Assembly (NCBI RefSeq): GCF_003026475.1
Contig: NZ_PYMC01000019.1
Span: 1-64,000, forward strand
Direction of reading: 5' to 3'
From: Photobacterium lipolyticum
GTDB taxonomy: Bacteria > Pseudomonadota > Gammaproteobacteria > Enterobacterales > Vibrionaceae
DNA: 64,000 nucleotides
Shown here: in pieces, positions 36,287-48,505 of the stretch
Position numbering within the stretch: position 1 is the stretch's first letter
How the letters are laid out: every line of letters begins with the position of its first letter
Notes under the pieces: generated by a model
Told to the model about the DNA's origin: nothing
The model's input: the letters and a program-made list of their open reading frames with translations, nothing else
Databases searched by the model: none
Made by a program: the position numbers and the translations under genes

Positions 36287-36674
36287 CTGTCTCTCCTGAC
36301 TAAAATAACCACAAGTTGTTGGTAAAAACGAAATTCGCAAAGCTAGGCCCCATGGGGGCGCAAACGTTTTCGTTCCACCCATAATTAACGCTGTATTTTA
36401 CAGAAATTGATCTAAATCAGATACCCCTAAAATAACTTTTTATTACAATTTCTTCATGTTTATTTTCGACGCATATATGAATAATTTTCATCTTTATTCA
36501 ATAGCGGCTTACCTTGAACACTCTATCAGAGCAATATCAAGGAAAATTCAAAAAAACCATTTTACAAACCCGTAAAATTAAATTTACACCTGAATTTTAT
36601 ACCTTTCTCGCCCGATCTTCTTTATCAGCCTGAACGCTATTATCATTGCGTTCATAAATATAAGGAGTTTTCTT
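36287..36674. other. AT-rich gap between glyA and the yitT-like gene
   Basis: The glyA side contains a PurR-like box; from about 36400 to 36600 the sequence is very AT-rich and probably holds divergent promoters. The last bases carry AAGGAG, the ribosome site of the yitT-like gene. Nothing else is recognised. Confidence 0.6.
36358..36373 (-). promoter_or_regulatory. PurR-like operator upstream of glyA
   Basis: GCGCAAACGTTTTCGT matches the consensus AnGCAAnCGnTTnCnT at all fixed positions except the first, 72 bp before the glyA ATG. E. coli glyA is a PurR target, which supports the call. Confidence 0.8.
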
Positions 36675-37289
36675 TTGAGCGGTAACAAGCATTCTTTGAA
36701 TGAAAATATCATTGCCATCCTGACCGGCACCTTTATCGTTGCGCAGGGCGTTTTCTTTCTCCAGCAAGCTGACTTGCTGACTGGCGGAACAACGGGACTA
36801 GCACTATTACTCAGCCAGGTTGTTGATGTGTCTTTCGGTAAACTGTACTTCCTGATGAATACCCCGTTTTACCTGATGGCCTGGTTCCGCATGGGCCGGC
36901 AGTTTGCTATCACCAGCATCATTTCCGGAGGGTTGGTCTCGATCATCACCGACAACCTCCACCATGTACTGGAAATTAGCCGACTTGATCCGATTTACTG
37001 TGCAGTCATCGGTGGATTACTGATGGGCCTTGGCATGTTGATCCTCTTTCGTCACCGCACCAGCCTCGGTGGATTCAATGTACTGGTTCTCTACTGCCAG
37101 GAGAAATTTGGCATCGCGGCGGGCAAAATGCAGATGTGCATCGACATTTGTATTCTGGTTTGTTCTTTTTTCTTCGTGACACCGGTAATTTTGATCTTAT
37201 CTGTACTGGGTGCCATCGTACTGAACCTGGTTCTGGCTATGAACCATAAACCAGGCCGCTATAATAATTTAGCCACACAACAGCCATAA
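36675..37289 (+). CDS. YitT family membrane protein
   Basis: A 204-residue integral membrane protein with about five helices. The phrases QADLLTGGTTGLALLLS and GLGMLILFRHRTSLGGFNVLVLY match the YitT/DUF161 family, whose function is unknown; transport is a guess. The start is TTG at 36675, backed by a strong AAGGAG 7 bp upstream, and no ATG fits. It is monocistronic, convergent with glnB. Confidence 0.85.
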   Translation: MSGNKHSLNENIIAILTGTFIVAQGVFFLQQADLLTGGTTGLALLLSQVVDVSFGKLYFLMNTPFYLMAWFRMGRQFAITSIISGGLVSIITDNLHHVLEISRLDPIYCAVIGGLLMGLGMLILFRHRTSLGGFNVLVLYCQEKFGIAAGKMQMCIDICILVCSFFFVTPVILILSVLGAIVLNLVLAMNHKPGRYNNLATQQP

Positions 37290-37376
37290 TACAGAGTAAA
37301 GGCTTTAGGAAAAGCGAGATGTCTGACATTTCGCTTCTCCCTAGAACCCTCTTTTCCTAGGGACTAGAGCCAGCTC

Positions 37377-37718
<342 letters not shown>

Positions 37719-37834
37719 TCATCGTCCTTTGCTGAGCAGAGGTTTACCAGTTAGTATCTCGATACTATTCTAGCCACCTGATTTATACCAATTTCATTAA
37801 TTATCACCGATCTGACCGATTAAATTAAGCGCTA

Positions 37835-38293
37835 TTAAGACTTTTCAATTTTTATGACTGTTGAGTAGCGGTTCAAAGAGAGTTGATCTGCCGAGTATAG
37901 AATCACATTAGAGTCCATCATTTTCAGCAATAAAAATACGGCATACAGCAACACCGTACTATTAATGGCTATAACAACTAGACTACGAAATGCAGGTAGG
38001 ATCAGATCGGGTAAAAACGGGAGCAGGCTCATATCAAAAAACAGGGTTGCTGCCGGAATGAAAAAATAGAGAGGGATAAACCCCCACTTGTAGCCTTGAA
38101 GTAACCCGGCAAAGGCGCCAAGCCCAGAAAACAACACCAGCGCGGCAATAAAACCGGGGACGATACTTACCGGATTATCGTCAAATATGACGGTAAAAGT
38201 ATCGATATATCTGATCAAACAACTCACAGCGAGAACGGCTAATACTTTTGCAGCACAGTCCGTCCCCTTCATTTTGGGAATATTCATTTCCAT
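37835..38293 (-). CDS. Small membrane protein of unknown function
   Basis: I do not recognise this 152-residue protein. It has about four predicted membrane helices (roughly residues 13-30, 42-62, 70-90, 103-125) and a polar C-terminus. The start ATG at 38293 has AAGGA 6 bp upstream, which supports a real gene; an ATG two codons on is possible. It is not obviously in an operon with glnB, 120 bp downstream. Confidence 0.6.
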   Translation of the reverse strand: MEMNIPKMKGTDCAAKVLAVLAVSCLIRYIDTFTVIFDDNPVSIVPGFIAALVLFSGLGAFAGLLQGYKWGFIPLYFFIPAATLFFDMSLLPFLPDLILPAFRSLVVIAINSTVLLYAVFLLLKMMDSNVILYSADQLSLNRYSTVIKIEKS

Positions 38294-38400
38294 ATTTCAT
38301 CCTTGATATGGCACTTTGAAAATCGTCGGATCATGCCTTTAATCCGTGATTGTGTCCTTATCTGCTTTCAGTAAGCGTTGGCATCTCTCAAATCAAAATA

Positions 38401-38432
38401 ATACCAATCGGGACAATTATCCCGATTGGTAT
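38401..38432 (-). terminator. Inverted repeat after the HAD gene (ACCAATCGGG element)
   Basis: ATACCAATCGGGA pairs perfectly with TCCCGATTGGTAT around a 6-nt loop, 5 bp past the stop of the HAD phosphatase. A weak T tract follows on the minus strand. The half element recurs singly at about 1533, 45176 and 51031. Confidence 0.7.
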
Positions 38433-38437
38433 AACCA

Positions 38438-39127
38438 TTATATTAATGAATTCGCGGTCAACTGGACCAGATCTACGAATCCTTCTAATGAACGAACAAC
38501 CCGGGTGTTCGGACTAGCCTGTAACGCGTTGCGGTTTAACCATACCGATTTCATGCCTGCTAACTGGCCGGCCTGAGCATCGCGCAGGGGGTGGTTACCG
38601 ATATACCAGCATTGCTCCGGACTGACCTTACCTCTTTGACATGCCGCCTTAAAAATCCCCAAATCAGGCTTTGCTACGCCCGCCTGCTCCGATGTCATCA
38701 CAAAACGAAAATAGTGACGAATACCGGTTTGCTCCAATTTGGCTTCTTGCTGATAGGTAAAACCGTTACTAAGCACAGCAAGAGGTGCGGTATCTTTTAA
38801 CCGTTTCAATGCCGGTTCAACATCCGGAAACAAACGCCAGTGTTGTTGATAGATATTAAAATACTCGGTGAAGAGTTGATCGGCTTGTTTACTGGTTAAC
38901 GGGCGCTTAAATAATTCACTAATACGAGCCCGGCGCTGCTGTTCAAAATTCAGCTCGCCAGCTCGCCAGCGGGCACGGTGTTTATCTGTGATCTGTCGCC
39001 ATATCACCTCAGGCGTGTCTGTCAGTGCAATGACATTGTCATGATATCGTGAGACGAAGGTACGGATTGCATCCTGCTCCGCACCATCATGATCGAGTAA
39101 CGTATTATCAAGATCGAAGAAAATCAT
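38438..39127 (-). CDS. HAD-superfamily hydrolase (subfamily IA)
   Basis: A 229-residue phosphatase of the haloacid dehalogenase superfamily. All four motifs are visible: DLDNTLLDHD at the start with the nucleophile Asp, LSNGF near residue 119, AKPDLGIF with Lys near residue 152, and GNHPLRDAQAG near residue 177. The helical cap between motifs I and II fits subfamily IA, like YjjG or YigB nucleotide/FMN phosphatases; the substrate cannot be read from sequence. It is monocistronic. Confidence 0.88.
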   Translation of the reverse strand: MIFFDLDNTLLDHDGAEQDAIRTFVSRYHDNVIALTDTPEVIWRQITDKHRARWRAGELNFEQQRRARISELFKRPLTSKQADQLFTEYFNIYQQHWRLFPDVEPALKRLKDTAPLAVLSNGFTYQQEAKLEQTGIRHYFRFVMTSEQAGVAKPDLGIFKAACQRGKVSPEQCWYIGNHPLRDAQAGQLAGMKSVWLNRNALQASPNTRVVRSLEGFVDLVQLTANSLI

Positions 39128-39263
39128 ACAGCCTCCTCACCATCACCAACCATTCTCCCAAATTAATAACAAATTATCTACAAGGCGAGAAAAATCGAAC
39201 ATCGGTGCTGATAAAGACTAATTCAGCCTATTTTTTGGCCGCTTTCTCTCTGTATTGCGACAA

Positions 39264-39297
39264 AAAAAGCCGCGACCTAATCTGGTCGCGGCTTTTT
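39264..39297 (-). terminator. Terminator after purL
   Basis: A 14-bp stem, AAAAAGCCGCGACC with GGTCGCGGCTTTTT, 6-nt loop, with T run on the minus strand, 26 bp past the purL stop. Confidence 0.93.
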
Positions 39298-39322
39298 GTG
39301 TACTTGAACGTTTGGGTCTACA

Positions 39323-42300
39323 TCAACCGATATTAACGCGCGCGTTACGGAACATACGCATCCACGGGCTGTTTTCGCTCCAGTCATCCGGGTGCCATGA
39401 GTTGGCCACGGTGCGGAATACACGCTCTGGGTGAGGCATCATAATAGTCACACGACCATCCGTTGTTGTCAGGCCCGTAATTCCGTTTGGCGAACCGTTC
39501 GGGTTAGCCGGGTAATTCTGGGTAACATTACCGAAGTTATCTAGGTAACGCAGTGCCACCGTGCCGGATTGTTCAATCGCATTGAGGTGCTCACCGTTAC
39601 GCACTTCCACACGACCTTCACCGTGGGAAACCGCGATAGGCATACGAGAACCCGCCATCTCATTAAAGAACAAAGAGTCACTCTTCTGTACTTCAACCAG
39701 GCTAAAACGCGCTTCAAAACGTTCTGATTCGTTACGAACGAAACGTGGCCACAAATCAGCACCCGGGATCAAATCATGCAAGTTGGACATCATCTGACAA
39801 CCGTTACAGACACCAAGTGCCAGTGTATCGTTGCGGTGGAAGAAGGCTTCGAATTGATCACGTGCCATGTTGTTGAACAACACTGACTTCGCCCAGCCTT
39901 CACCGGCGCCTAATACGTCGCCGTAAGAGAAACCGCCACAAGCGACAAGGCCATTGAAACCATCCAGCTTCACGTTGCCAGAAAGAATATCACTCATATG
40001 AACATCTCTCGCATCAAACCCTGCACGATCAAAGGCTGCTGCCATTTCTACGTGGGAGTTAACGCCCTGCTCACGCAGGATCGCCATTTGCGGTTTCGCG
40101 CCAGTCGAAATAAAGGGTGCAGCAATATCTTTATTAAGATCAAAGCTCAGTTTGGTATTCAAACCAGGATCGCTGTTGTCTTTCTTGGCTTCAAACTCTT
40201 GCAATGCACCTGTCGGGTTATCACGCATCGCCTGCATCTGGTACGTTGTTTCAGCCCAGATAGTGCGAAGCTCTGTACGGCTCTGATCTAAAACGCGGTC
40301 GTTGCCATTCCAGATACGAACCACATCTTCATCAACCACAGTACCGATAACATGGCTACAGGCTTCCAGGCCGTTTGTTGCCAGTACCGATTGAACCGTA
40401 TCGAGATCTTCCGTTCGAACTTGCAATACCGCACCTAGCTCTTCGTTGAATAACGTTGCCAGTACATCTTCACACTCATCAAATTCAGAGGTGTTAATAT
40501 CCACTTCAACACCGGTATGACCGGCAAATGCCATTTCAGCCAGCGTGACATACAGACCACCATCACCACGGTCATGGTAAGCCAGTACTTTTTCATCACG
40601 GACCAGAGCTTGAACTGCGTAGAAGAAGCCTTTTAGTAGCTCAGGGCTATCAACATCAGCAGGCTTATCACCCAGTTGCTTATAAACCTGTGCCAGTGCT
40701 GTTGCACCGAGGCGGTTTTGACCACAGCCGAGATCAATCAATACCAGGCTTGATTCGCCTTTATCGGTACGTAGCTGAGGCGTTACTGTTTTACGGACGT
40801 CTTCAACACGGCCAAATGCGGTAATAACCAATGATAGCGGAGAGGTAACTTCTTTCTGTTCACCGTCTTGTTCCCACAGGGTCTTCATCGACATCGAGTC
40901 TTTACCAACGGGAATGGTCAGGCCAAGCGCCGGACACAGCTCTTCACCAACCGCTTTAACTGCTTCGTACAGACCCGCATCTTCGCCTGGGTGGCCCGCA
41001 GAAGACATCCAGTTCGCAGACAGATTGATACGCTTCATGTCGCCAATATCAGCACTTGCGATATTGGTAATGGCTTCACCGACGGCTAAGCGTGCAGACG
41101 CACCGAAATCAAGCAATGCAACAGGCGTACGCTCACCCATCGACATTGCTTCACCATGATACGTGTCATAGCTCGCTGCTGTTACGGCGCAGTTAGCAAC
41201 CGGAACCTGCCACGGACCAACCATCTGATCACGTGCAACCAGACCTGTTACCGTACGGTCACCAATGGTGATCAGGAAGGTTTTCTCTGCTACAGCTGGC
41301 AGACGAAGTACACGGTGTGTTGCTTCTTCTAACTTGATAGCGCTGCGATCAATAGCCTGACCTTGCGCTTTTTTCGTCTTAACGTCGCGATGCATCTTCG
41401 GCGCTTTACCCAACAAGATGTCCATCGGCATATCAATTGGCGTATTGTCAAAGTGGCTGTCTTCCAGCGTCAGGTGACGCTCTTCGGTTGCTTCACCCAC
41501 GACGGCGTATGGCGCACGCTCACGTTTACAAATTGCCTCAAATGCCGCCATATTTTCTGGCGCAACCGCCATAACATAACGTTCTTGCGATTCGTTACAC
41601 CAGATCTCTAACGGGCTCATACCAGGTTCATCGTTAGGTACATCACGCAGCTGGAATTTACCGCCACGCTCGCCGTCATCAACAAGCTCAGGCAGCGCAT
41701 TAGAAATACCGCCCGCACCCACATCGTGGATAAAGGCGATTGGGTTGCTTTCACCCATCTGCCAGCAACGGTCGATCACTTCCTGGCAACGACGTTCCAT
41801 CTCTGGGTTTTCACGCTGTACCGACGCAAAATCTAAATCCTCTGCAGACTGACCCGATGCCATGGATGAAGCAGCGCCGCCGCCCAAACCAATGTTCATT
41901 GCAGGGCCGCCAAGTACGATAAGTTTGGCACCGACTGGGATTTCTTTTTTCTGTACGTGTTCTGCACGAATATTACCCATACCACCAGCAATCATGATTG
42001 GCTTGTGGTAACCGCGGATTTCTTCGCCGTTGTGCGAGGTCACTTTTTCTTCGTAGGTACGGAAGTAACCTAACAGGTTAGGACGTCCGAATTCGTTGTT
42101 AAATGCAGCGCCACCTAGCGGGCCTTCGAGCATGATATCTAAGGCGTTAACAATACGACCCGGCTTACCGAAGTCGGTTTCCCATGGCTGTTCAAAACCA
42201 GGAACGCGCAGGTTAGACACAGTGAAGCCCACCAGACCAGCCTTGGGCTTTCCGCCGATACCGGTCGCGCCTTCATCACGAATTTCACCACCAGAGCCGG

Positions 42301-43228
42301 TAGCAGCACCAGGCCAGGGAGAAATGGCGGTTGGGTGGTTATGGGTTTCTACCTTCATCAGGATATGTGCCGCTTCCTGATGGTAGTTATATTGACGAGA
42401 CTCTGGGTTGGGGAAGAACCGGCCGACTTCAGAACCTTCCATGACTGCGGCATTATCTTTGTACGCCGACAGAACGTGCTCATGGTTCTTTTCGTAGGTG
42501 TTCTTGATCATTTTGAACAATGACTTTTCCTGATCGACACCGTCGATAGTCCAGTCAGCGTTAAAGATCTTATGACGACAGTGCTCTGAGTTTGCCTGCG
42601 CAAACATCATCAGTTCGATGTCGTTAGGGTTGCGCCCTAACTTAGTAAAGTTGTCGACTAAGTAGTCGATTTCATCTTCAGCCAGTGCCAGACCCAGCCT
42701 CAGGTTCGCCTCTTCCAGCGCTTTTCGGCCGCCAGCTAAAATATCAACGCTCTGAACTGGTGCCGGGTCAGCTTGGGTAAAGAGTGCAGTCACCGCATCT
42801 AAATCAGTGAAAACAATTTCCATCATGCGGTCGTGGATCAGACCTTTGAGCTCAGTCAGTTGTACATCCGTAAGTTCAGCCGTTGTGTCTACATAGTAAG
42901 CCGTACCACGCTCTAGGCGCTTAACGTTATTTAACGCACAGTTATGGGCGATGTCAGTCGATTTAGAAGACCATGGAGAGATAGTTCCCGGACGAGGGGT
43001 AACCAGCAGCATCGTGCCTGTAGGCTCATGCTCAGCAATCGTAGGACCGTAGGTTAGCAGGCTTGCCAGCTTGCTTTGCTCATCAGCATTCAGGGGAGCC
43101 GATACATCAGCAAAATGCATAAACTCAGCGTAAATGCCTGACACAGGCAGATCTAACTCGCGGCAACGCTCTAGTAGCTTATTAACGCGAAACTCAGACA
43201 GTGCGGGTGAACCACGCAAAATTTCCAT
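39323..43228 (-). CDS. purL: Phosphoribosylformylglycinamidine synthase
   Basis: PurL converts FGAR to FGAM in de novo purine synthesis, using glutamine. The 1301-residue single-chain form has an N-terminal PurS-like part, a tandem PurM-like catalytic core ([14 protein letters not shown] is represented by [17 protein letters not shown] near residue 293, and [12 protein letters not shown]), and a C-terminal glutaminase with the nucleophile in [13 protein letters not shown] and HGEGR. The length is typical for gammaproteobacteria. A consensus PurR-like operator lies upstream. Confidence 0.98.
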   Translation of the reverse strand: MEILRGSPALSEFRVNKLLERCRELDLPVSGIYAEFMHFADVSAPLNADEQSKLASLLTYGPTIAEHEPTGTMLLVTPRPGTISPWSSKSTDIAHNCALNNVKRLERGTAYYVDTTAELTDVQLTELKGLIHDRMMEIVFTDLDAVTALFTQADPAPVQSVDILAGGRKALEEANLRLGLALAEDEIDYLVDNFTKLGRNPNDIELMMFAQANSEHCRHKIFNADWTIDGVDQEKSLFKMIKNTYEKNHEHVLSAYKDNAAVMEGSEVGRFFPNPESRQYNYHQEAAHILMKVETHNHPTAISPWPGAATGSGGEIRDEGATGIGGKPKAGLVGFTVSNLRVPGFEQPWETDFGKPGRIVNALDIMLEGPLGGAAFNNEFGRPNLLGYFRTYEEKVTSHNGEEIRGYHKPIMIAGGMGNIRAEHVQKKEIPVGAKLIVLGGPAMNIGLGGGAASSMASGQSAEDLDFASVQRENPEMERRCQEVIDRCWQMGESNPIAFIHDVGAGGISNALPELVDDGERGGKFQLRDVPNDEPGMSPLEIWCNESQERYVMAVAPENMAAFEAICKRERAPYAVVGEATEERHLTLEDSHFDNTPIDMPMDILLGKAPKMHRDVKTKKAQGQAIDRSAIKLEEATHRVLRLPAVAEKTFLITIGDRTVTGLVARDQMVGPWQVPVANCAVTAASYDTYHGEAMSMGERTPVALLDFGASARLAVGEAITNIASADIGDMKRINLSANWMSSAGHPGEDAGLYEAVKAVGEELCPALGLTIPVGKDSMSMKTLWEQDGEQKEVTSPLSLVITAFGRVEDVRKTVTPQLRTDKGESSLVLIDLGCGQNRLGATALAQVYKQLGDKPADVDSPELLKGFFYAVQALVRDEKVLAYHDRGDGGLYVTLAEMAFAGHTGVEVDINTSEFDECEDVLATLFNEELGAVLQVRTEDLDTVQSVLATNGLEACSHVIGTVVDEDVVRIWNGNDRVLDQSRTELRTIWAETTYQMQAMRDNPTGALQEFEAKKDNSDPGLNTKLSFDLNKDIAAPFISTGAKPQMAILREQGVNSHVEMAAAFDRAGFDARDVHMSDILSGNVKLDGFNGLVACGGFSYGDVLGAGEGWAKSVLFNNMARDQFEAFFHRNDTLALGVCNGCQMMSNLHDLIPGADLWPRFVRNESERFEARFSLVEVQKSDSLFFNEMAGSRMPIAVSHGEGRVEVRNGEHLNAIEQSGTVALRYLDNFGNVTQNYPANPNGSPNGITGLTTTDGRVTIMMPHPERVFRTVANSWHPDDWSENSPWMRMFRNARVNIG

Positions 43229-43584
43229 GTGCGTACGTCTCTCGATTAGCAGTTGAATGAAGGTGATATTGGCCTAACACCCAGTTCAGTCACTGGGCTA
43301 ATTACGTCAATGCCACCTTTTTCAGCACTTACATACTGTTTGACAGTTACAACAGCGTCATATCAAGATGGGGCGTAGTATAAAGGAATTTTTTTTGTGA
43401 CGTAACTCTTGACGCAACCGTTTGCGTGTTTTTTTTCGATCCCGCCAAAATATGAGGAAAAAGACGCCATTTAACCGTTGTAGATATCTAAAAGAGTAAT
43501 TCTTCCCGAGATCAAGGCAGAGTCACTTTGCTGAGTTGTCTACCTTTGGTATAAAGAACCCCAAATTATAACGATGAGCATTTT
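43229..43584. other. Divergent promoter region of purL and mltF
   Basis: The region includes the purL PurR-like operator at 43412-43427 and AT-rich sequence on both sides, suitable for divergent promoters. Beyond that I see nothing specific. Confidence 0.6.
43412..43427 (-). promoter_or_regulatory. PurR-like operator upstream of purL
   Basis: ACGCAACCGTTTGCGT fits the consensus AnGCAAnCGnTTnCnT at every fixed position, 184 bp before the purL ATG. purL is a classical member of the PurR regulon. Confidence 0.9.
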
Positions 43585-45099
43585 TTGTTGAGCAATGATC
43601 TGTTAATCACGAAGGTTCGATACCTCTTCATTATCTTCCTGACATTTGTGCTACTTAGCGGGTGTAAGTGGCAGGAGAGCCCGCAAAGCGATCTTAAACA
43701 GATCCGCGAAAGTGGCGTTCTTCGGATTGGAACGCTAAACAACCAGCTGTCATATTACATTGGCACCGATGGCCCGACGGGGCTCGATTATGAACTCGCC
43801 CAGCGCTTTGCCAGTAAATTAGGTGTCAAACTGGAAATGCAGCCAATGTTTACCCTGTCCGGCCTGTTTCCCGCTTTACAACGTGGCGATGTAGATATCA
43901 TTGCCGCAGGGTTGACGATCATCCCTGATCGTTTAGTCTCGTTCCATGCGGCACCGGCTTATTATTATGCCAGCCAGCTAGTGGTGTATAAAAAAGGACA
44001 ATGGCGTCCGCGTACTCCGGCCGATCTTGCCAAAAATAAAGGTAGCTTAACCGTCGTCAAAGGCTCCAGCCACGAAAAACGCTTGCTAGAGCTGAAAGCT
44101 ATGTATCCGAAACTGACCTGGGAATCGATCGAAGATATAGACAGCGAAGAACTGCTGCGCATGGTTGCCGCGGGTAAGCTGGATTTTACCGTTGCTGATT
44201 CAGTCGATGTCGCCCTGACCCAGCGTATTCACCCTGATATTGCACTGGCGATGGAGCTGACCGAAGATGAAGCGATCAGCTGGTTTGTCAATAGCACAAC
44301 CGATGACAGCCTTTATGCGCTGTTAATTGAATTCTTCGGCGAATTGCAGCAGAGCGGTGAATTAGCCCAGCTGGAAGAAAAGTACTTTGGTCATGTCGAC
44401 AAGTTTGATTATGTTGATACCCGTGCATTCTTACGAGCGATAGAGCGCAAGTTACCTCGCTGGGAGCCTCTGTTTAAGAAGTATTCCAGTGAACTTGACT
44501 GGCGTCTGATCGCCGCATTGTCATATCAGGAATCACACTGGAACCCTCGCGCGGTTTCACCCACCGGTGTAAGAGGCATGATGATGCTGACGTTACCAAC
44601 CGCAAAATCGGTTGGGGTCAAAAACCGGCTCGATCCAGAGCAAAGTATCCGCGGCGGTACCGATTACCTGCGCAAGATGATCAGTCGTATTCCTGACAGT
44701 ATCGAAGATCACGAAAAAGTCTGGTTCGCCCTGGCATCGTATAACGTTGGCTTCGGCCATCTGATGGACGCTCGCCGTTTAACCAAACAACAAGGCGGAA
44801 ACCCTGATGCCTGGAGTGATGTTAAACAGCGCCTGCCATTGTTACGCCAGCAGAAGTACTACAAACAGACTCGCTACGGTTATGCCCGCGGGGATGAAGC
44901 GCTCAACTATGTTGAAAATATCCGCCGCTACTACCAGAGCATTATCGGTTACCAGCAAGCGCATAACCGTGAGCCGCAGAGCGAAGAAATTCAGGTGATT
45001 GATGGCTTGCAAACTATCACCCCGATCTTACCGGCCAAACAGTCCAGTGATCAGAATGTGCTCAGTAAGACTGAAACGATGAGCGAAGTCAGCCAGTAG
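43585..45099 (+). CDS. mltF: Membrane-bound lytic murein transglycosylase F
   Basis: MltF cleaves peptidoglycan with formation of anhydromuropeptides at the outer membrane. The 504-residue protein has a lipoprotein-like N-terminus (LLSGCK), an ABC-type solute-binding domain from about residue 35 (SGVLRIGTLNN, GLDYELAQRFA), and a C-terminal Slt domain with catalytic Glu316 in YQESHWNP and GVRGMMMLT. Only TTG codons at 43585 or 43588 are available near the signal peptide, and GATGAG upstream is a modest ribosome site. Upstream it is divergent from purL. Confidence 0.93.
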   Translation: MLSNDLLITKVRYLFIIFLTFVLLSGCKWQESPQSDLKQIRESGVLRIGTLNNQLSYYIGTDGPTGLDYELAQRFASKLGVKLEMQPMFTLSGLFPALQRGDVDIIAAGLTIIPDRLVSFHAAPAYYYASQLVVYKKGQWRPRTPADLAKNKGSLTVVKGSSHEKRLLELKAMYPKLTWESIEDIDSEELLRMVAAGKLDFTVADSVDVALTQRIHPDIALAMELTEDEAISWFVNSTTDDSLYALLIEFFGELQQSGELAQLEEKYFGHVDKFDYVDTRAFLRAIERKLPRWEPLFKKYSSELDWRLIAALSYQESHWNPRAVSPTGVRGMMMLTLPTAKSVGVKNRLDPEQSIRGGTDYLRKMISRIPDSIEDHEKVWFALASYNVGFGHLMDARRLTKQQGGNPDAWSDVKQRLPLLRQQKYYKQTRYGYARGDEALNYVENIRRYYQSIIGYQQAHNREPQSEEIQVIDGLQTITPILPAKQSSDQNVLSKTETMSEVSQ

Positions 45100-45126
45100 C
45101 CTTATCTCAATAGGTTCAAATCATCC

Positions 45127-45162
45127 CCAACAGCTCTATTTTATGTAGGGCTGTTGGTTTTT
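45127..45162 (+). terminator. Terminator after mltF
   Basis: CCAACAGCTCT pairs with AGGGCTGTTGG (wobbles at the top) and is followed by TTTTT, 28 bp past the stop. Confidence 0.85.
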
Positions 45163-45319
45163 CGAGCAAAGCTTTATACCAATCGGGATAAGTATCAAGG
45201 TGAGATCTGGATCATTCTCAATTTCATATAATTAAGTCACAATCCAAGCTATATAAAGCATCATCCGATGCTTGCTGTGAGCAGTGTTTGGCTGTCACAT
45301 CTTTTCGGAAGAGAAAACA

Positions 45320-45472
45320 ATGAGATTCTCGAAACAACATTCGGCAATGAAGCGTTTAAGGCAACGCCTCACATCGGCAGCAACCCGCCGTAAACGCTTA
45401 AGTATCAATACTCATCGTAAGACACTCTGGCGCCAGCGTACTTACATTGTTGCCGCTAACATTGCCAGCTAA
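45320..45472 (+). CDS. Very basic 50-residue protein of unknown function
   Basis: A short frame with a good ribosome site (GGAAGAG, 6 bp before ATG) encodes 50 residues with 14 Lys/Arg, three His and no Asp or Glu. The basic part covers residues 11-40 (KRLRQRLTSAATRRKRL and THRKTLWRQR), and the end is neutral (TYIVAANIAS). It has its own apparent unit: a hairpin leader at 45256-45273, the frame, and a terminator at 45513-45555. I know no family for it; nucleic-acid or ribosome binding is a guess from charge. It could instead be a leader peptide or a small RNA with a chance frame. Confidence 0.5.
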   Translation: MRFSKQHSAMKRLRQRLTSAATRRKRLSINTHRKTLWRQRTYIVAANIAS

Positions 45473-45512
45473 GACCGCTGACTGATTGAACTGATTTTAC
45501 ATGCTAAAGAAT

Positions 45513-45555
45513 AAAGCTCGGTCATTTCCTGTTTGCGGGTATTACCGAGCTTTTT
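45513..45555. terminator. Terminator between the small basic ORF and tadA
   Basis: AAAGCTCGGT pairs with ACCGAGCTTT around a long loop, with T run on the plus strand and a shorter one on the minus strand, so it can serve the two convergent units. Confidence 0.85.
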
Positions 45556-45572
45556 ATTGCAGCCTTACTATC

Positions 45573-46112
<540 letters not shown>

Positions 46113-46131
46113 TCATTTACCTGGGCGGCCG

Positions 46132-46166
46132 ATTATATACCCAAGCCACCTCAAGATGCGAGATCC
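46132..46166. repeat. 35-bp dispersed intergenic repeat, copy 2
   Basis: It matches 1377-1411 at 32 of 35 bases and lies between tadA and the LysR gene, upstream of tadA. Confidence 0.8.
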
Positions 46167-46172
46167 TGCACC

Positions 46173-47075
46173 TTAACGTGGTTGGGGGATAAGCCTCGTT
46201 AACGCCTGTGGCAATTGTTCCGCCAGATAATCCACCAGCATCCGCACTTTAGGAGACAAATGGCGGTTGTGGGGGTAAAGGGCCCATATCCCTTCTTTCG
46301 GCTCCTGATAATTATCCAGCACCGATATCAGGTTGCCGGCTTTAAGTTCCTCGTCAACATAGTAATCAGGTAGCTGCACCAGCCCGATCCCTTTTAACGT
46401 CGCATCGAGTAAGCCATAGCCGCTATTACAAACCAACGTTCCACAAACCCGCACACTCTTTTCTTTACCCGCTTCCTGAAAACGCCAGTAATCGTGATTG
46501 CCTACTAAACAGTTATGGTGGCGAAGCTCAGATAAAGAGTGAGGAACGCCATATTTTTCCAGATATTCAGGCGCGGCACAGACAAACTGGGTCCGGTTGG
46601 TGAGACGTTTCGCCATCATGGTAGAGCTGGATAACTTGCCTAACCGGATCGCAAGATCATAGCCCCCTTCAATCAAATCAACTTGCCGATTGGTGAGATC
46701 GACAACCACCTCGACCTCAGGATAACTCAGCATAAAATTACTTATTAGCGGCATAATGTATTTTTCGCCATACGTCACGGGGGCCGTCAGCTTCACGATA
46801 CCTTGCGGGGTATCACGCAGATTACTGATAGCCCTCTCCGCCTCTTCGAGTCCATCCATGATCTGACGGCAATGGCGGTAATACACCGTTCCCTCTTCGG
46901 TCAATGACACCTTACGGGTCGTGCGGTAAAACAGCTTAGTACTGAGCCTGTTCTCCAGTGCACTGATTTGCCGGCTTACTTGTGCGGTGGAAATACCAAG
47001 CCGCTTCGATGCCGCCGTAAAGCTATCAGTCTCCGCCACGGCCACAAACTCGGTTACCCCTTCCCATAGAAACAT
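46173..47075 (-). CDS. LysR-family transcriptional regulator
   Basis: A 300-residue LysR regulator: N-terminal winged helix-turn-helix (FVAVAETDSFTAASKRLG, then ISTAQVSRQISALE), linker helix, and an effector domain from about residue 90 (GIVKLTAPVTYGEKY). It is divergent from frmA across 213 bp, the classical layout for a LysR activator of the neighbouring operon, so it is a candidate regulator of formaldehyde detoxification, responding to S-hydroxymethylglutathione or a related signal; this is inference. The sequence belongs to the common CrgA-like subgroup. Confidence 0.9.
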   Translation of the reverse strand: MFLWEGVTEFVAVAETDSFTAASKRLGISTAQVSRQISALENRLSTKLFYRTTRKVSLTEEGTVYYRHCRQIMDGLEEAERAISNLRDTPQGIVKLTAPVTYGEKYIMPLISNFMLSYPEVEVVVDLTNRQVDLIEGGYDLAIRLGKLSSSTMMAKRLTNRTQFVCAAPEYLEKYGVPHSLSELRHHNCLVGNHDYWRFQEAGKEKSVRVCGTLVCNSGYGLLDATLKGIGLVQLPDYYVDEELKAGNLISVLDNYQEPKEGIWALYPHNRHLSPKVRMLVDYLAEQLPQALTRLIPQPR

Positions 47076-47273
47076 TGCACGACCTGCCTGCTGACTTATT
47101 CAGCCCTGATTATTACACACTGGTAAAAGTAAATTGCGTTTTAACCTAATTATCATCCAGCAGGAAACAAATACAATAGCCCCCATCGAAACAAACAACG
47201 CAGCACCGCAAAGTTATTCATTGTTACCAGAATTCTCTCCTACTGTGTATGGGTAGGAATAGCATGAACCTAA

Positions 47274-48419
<1,146 letters not shown>

Positions 48420-48436
48420 TTGTAACCACAACCATT

Positions 48437-48458
48437 TAGCGCTGCATATGCAGCGCTA
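48437..48458 (+). promoter_or_regulatory. 22-bp perfect palindrome between frmA and fghA
   Basis: The sequence TAGCGCTGCAT plus its exact complement lies 17 bp after the frmA stop and 47 bp before the fghA start. With no T run it is not a normal terminator; it could form an RNA hairpin that protects or attenuates the message, or be a protein site. Confidence 0.55.
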
Positions 48459-48505
48459 GTTGTTTGTATCGTCGTTTACCTTTGATAGCCATTAAGAGCC
48501 CCCTC

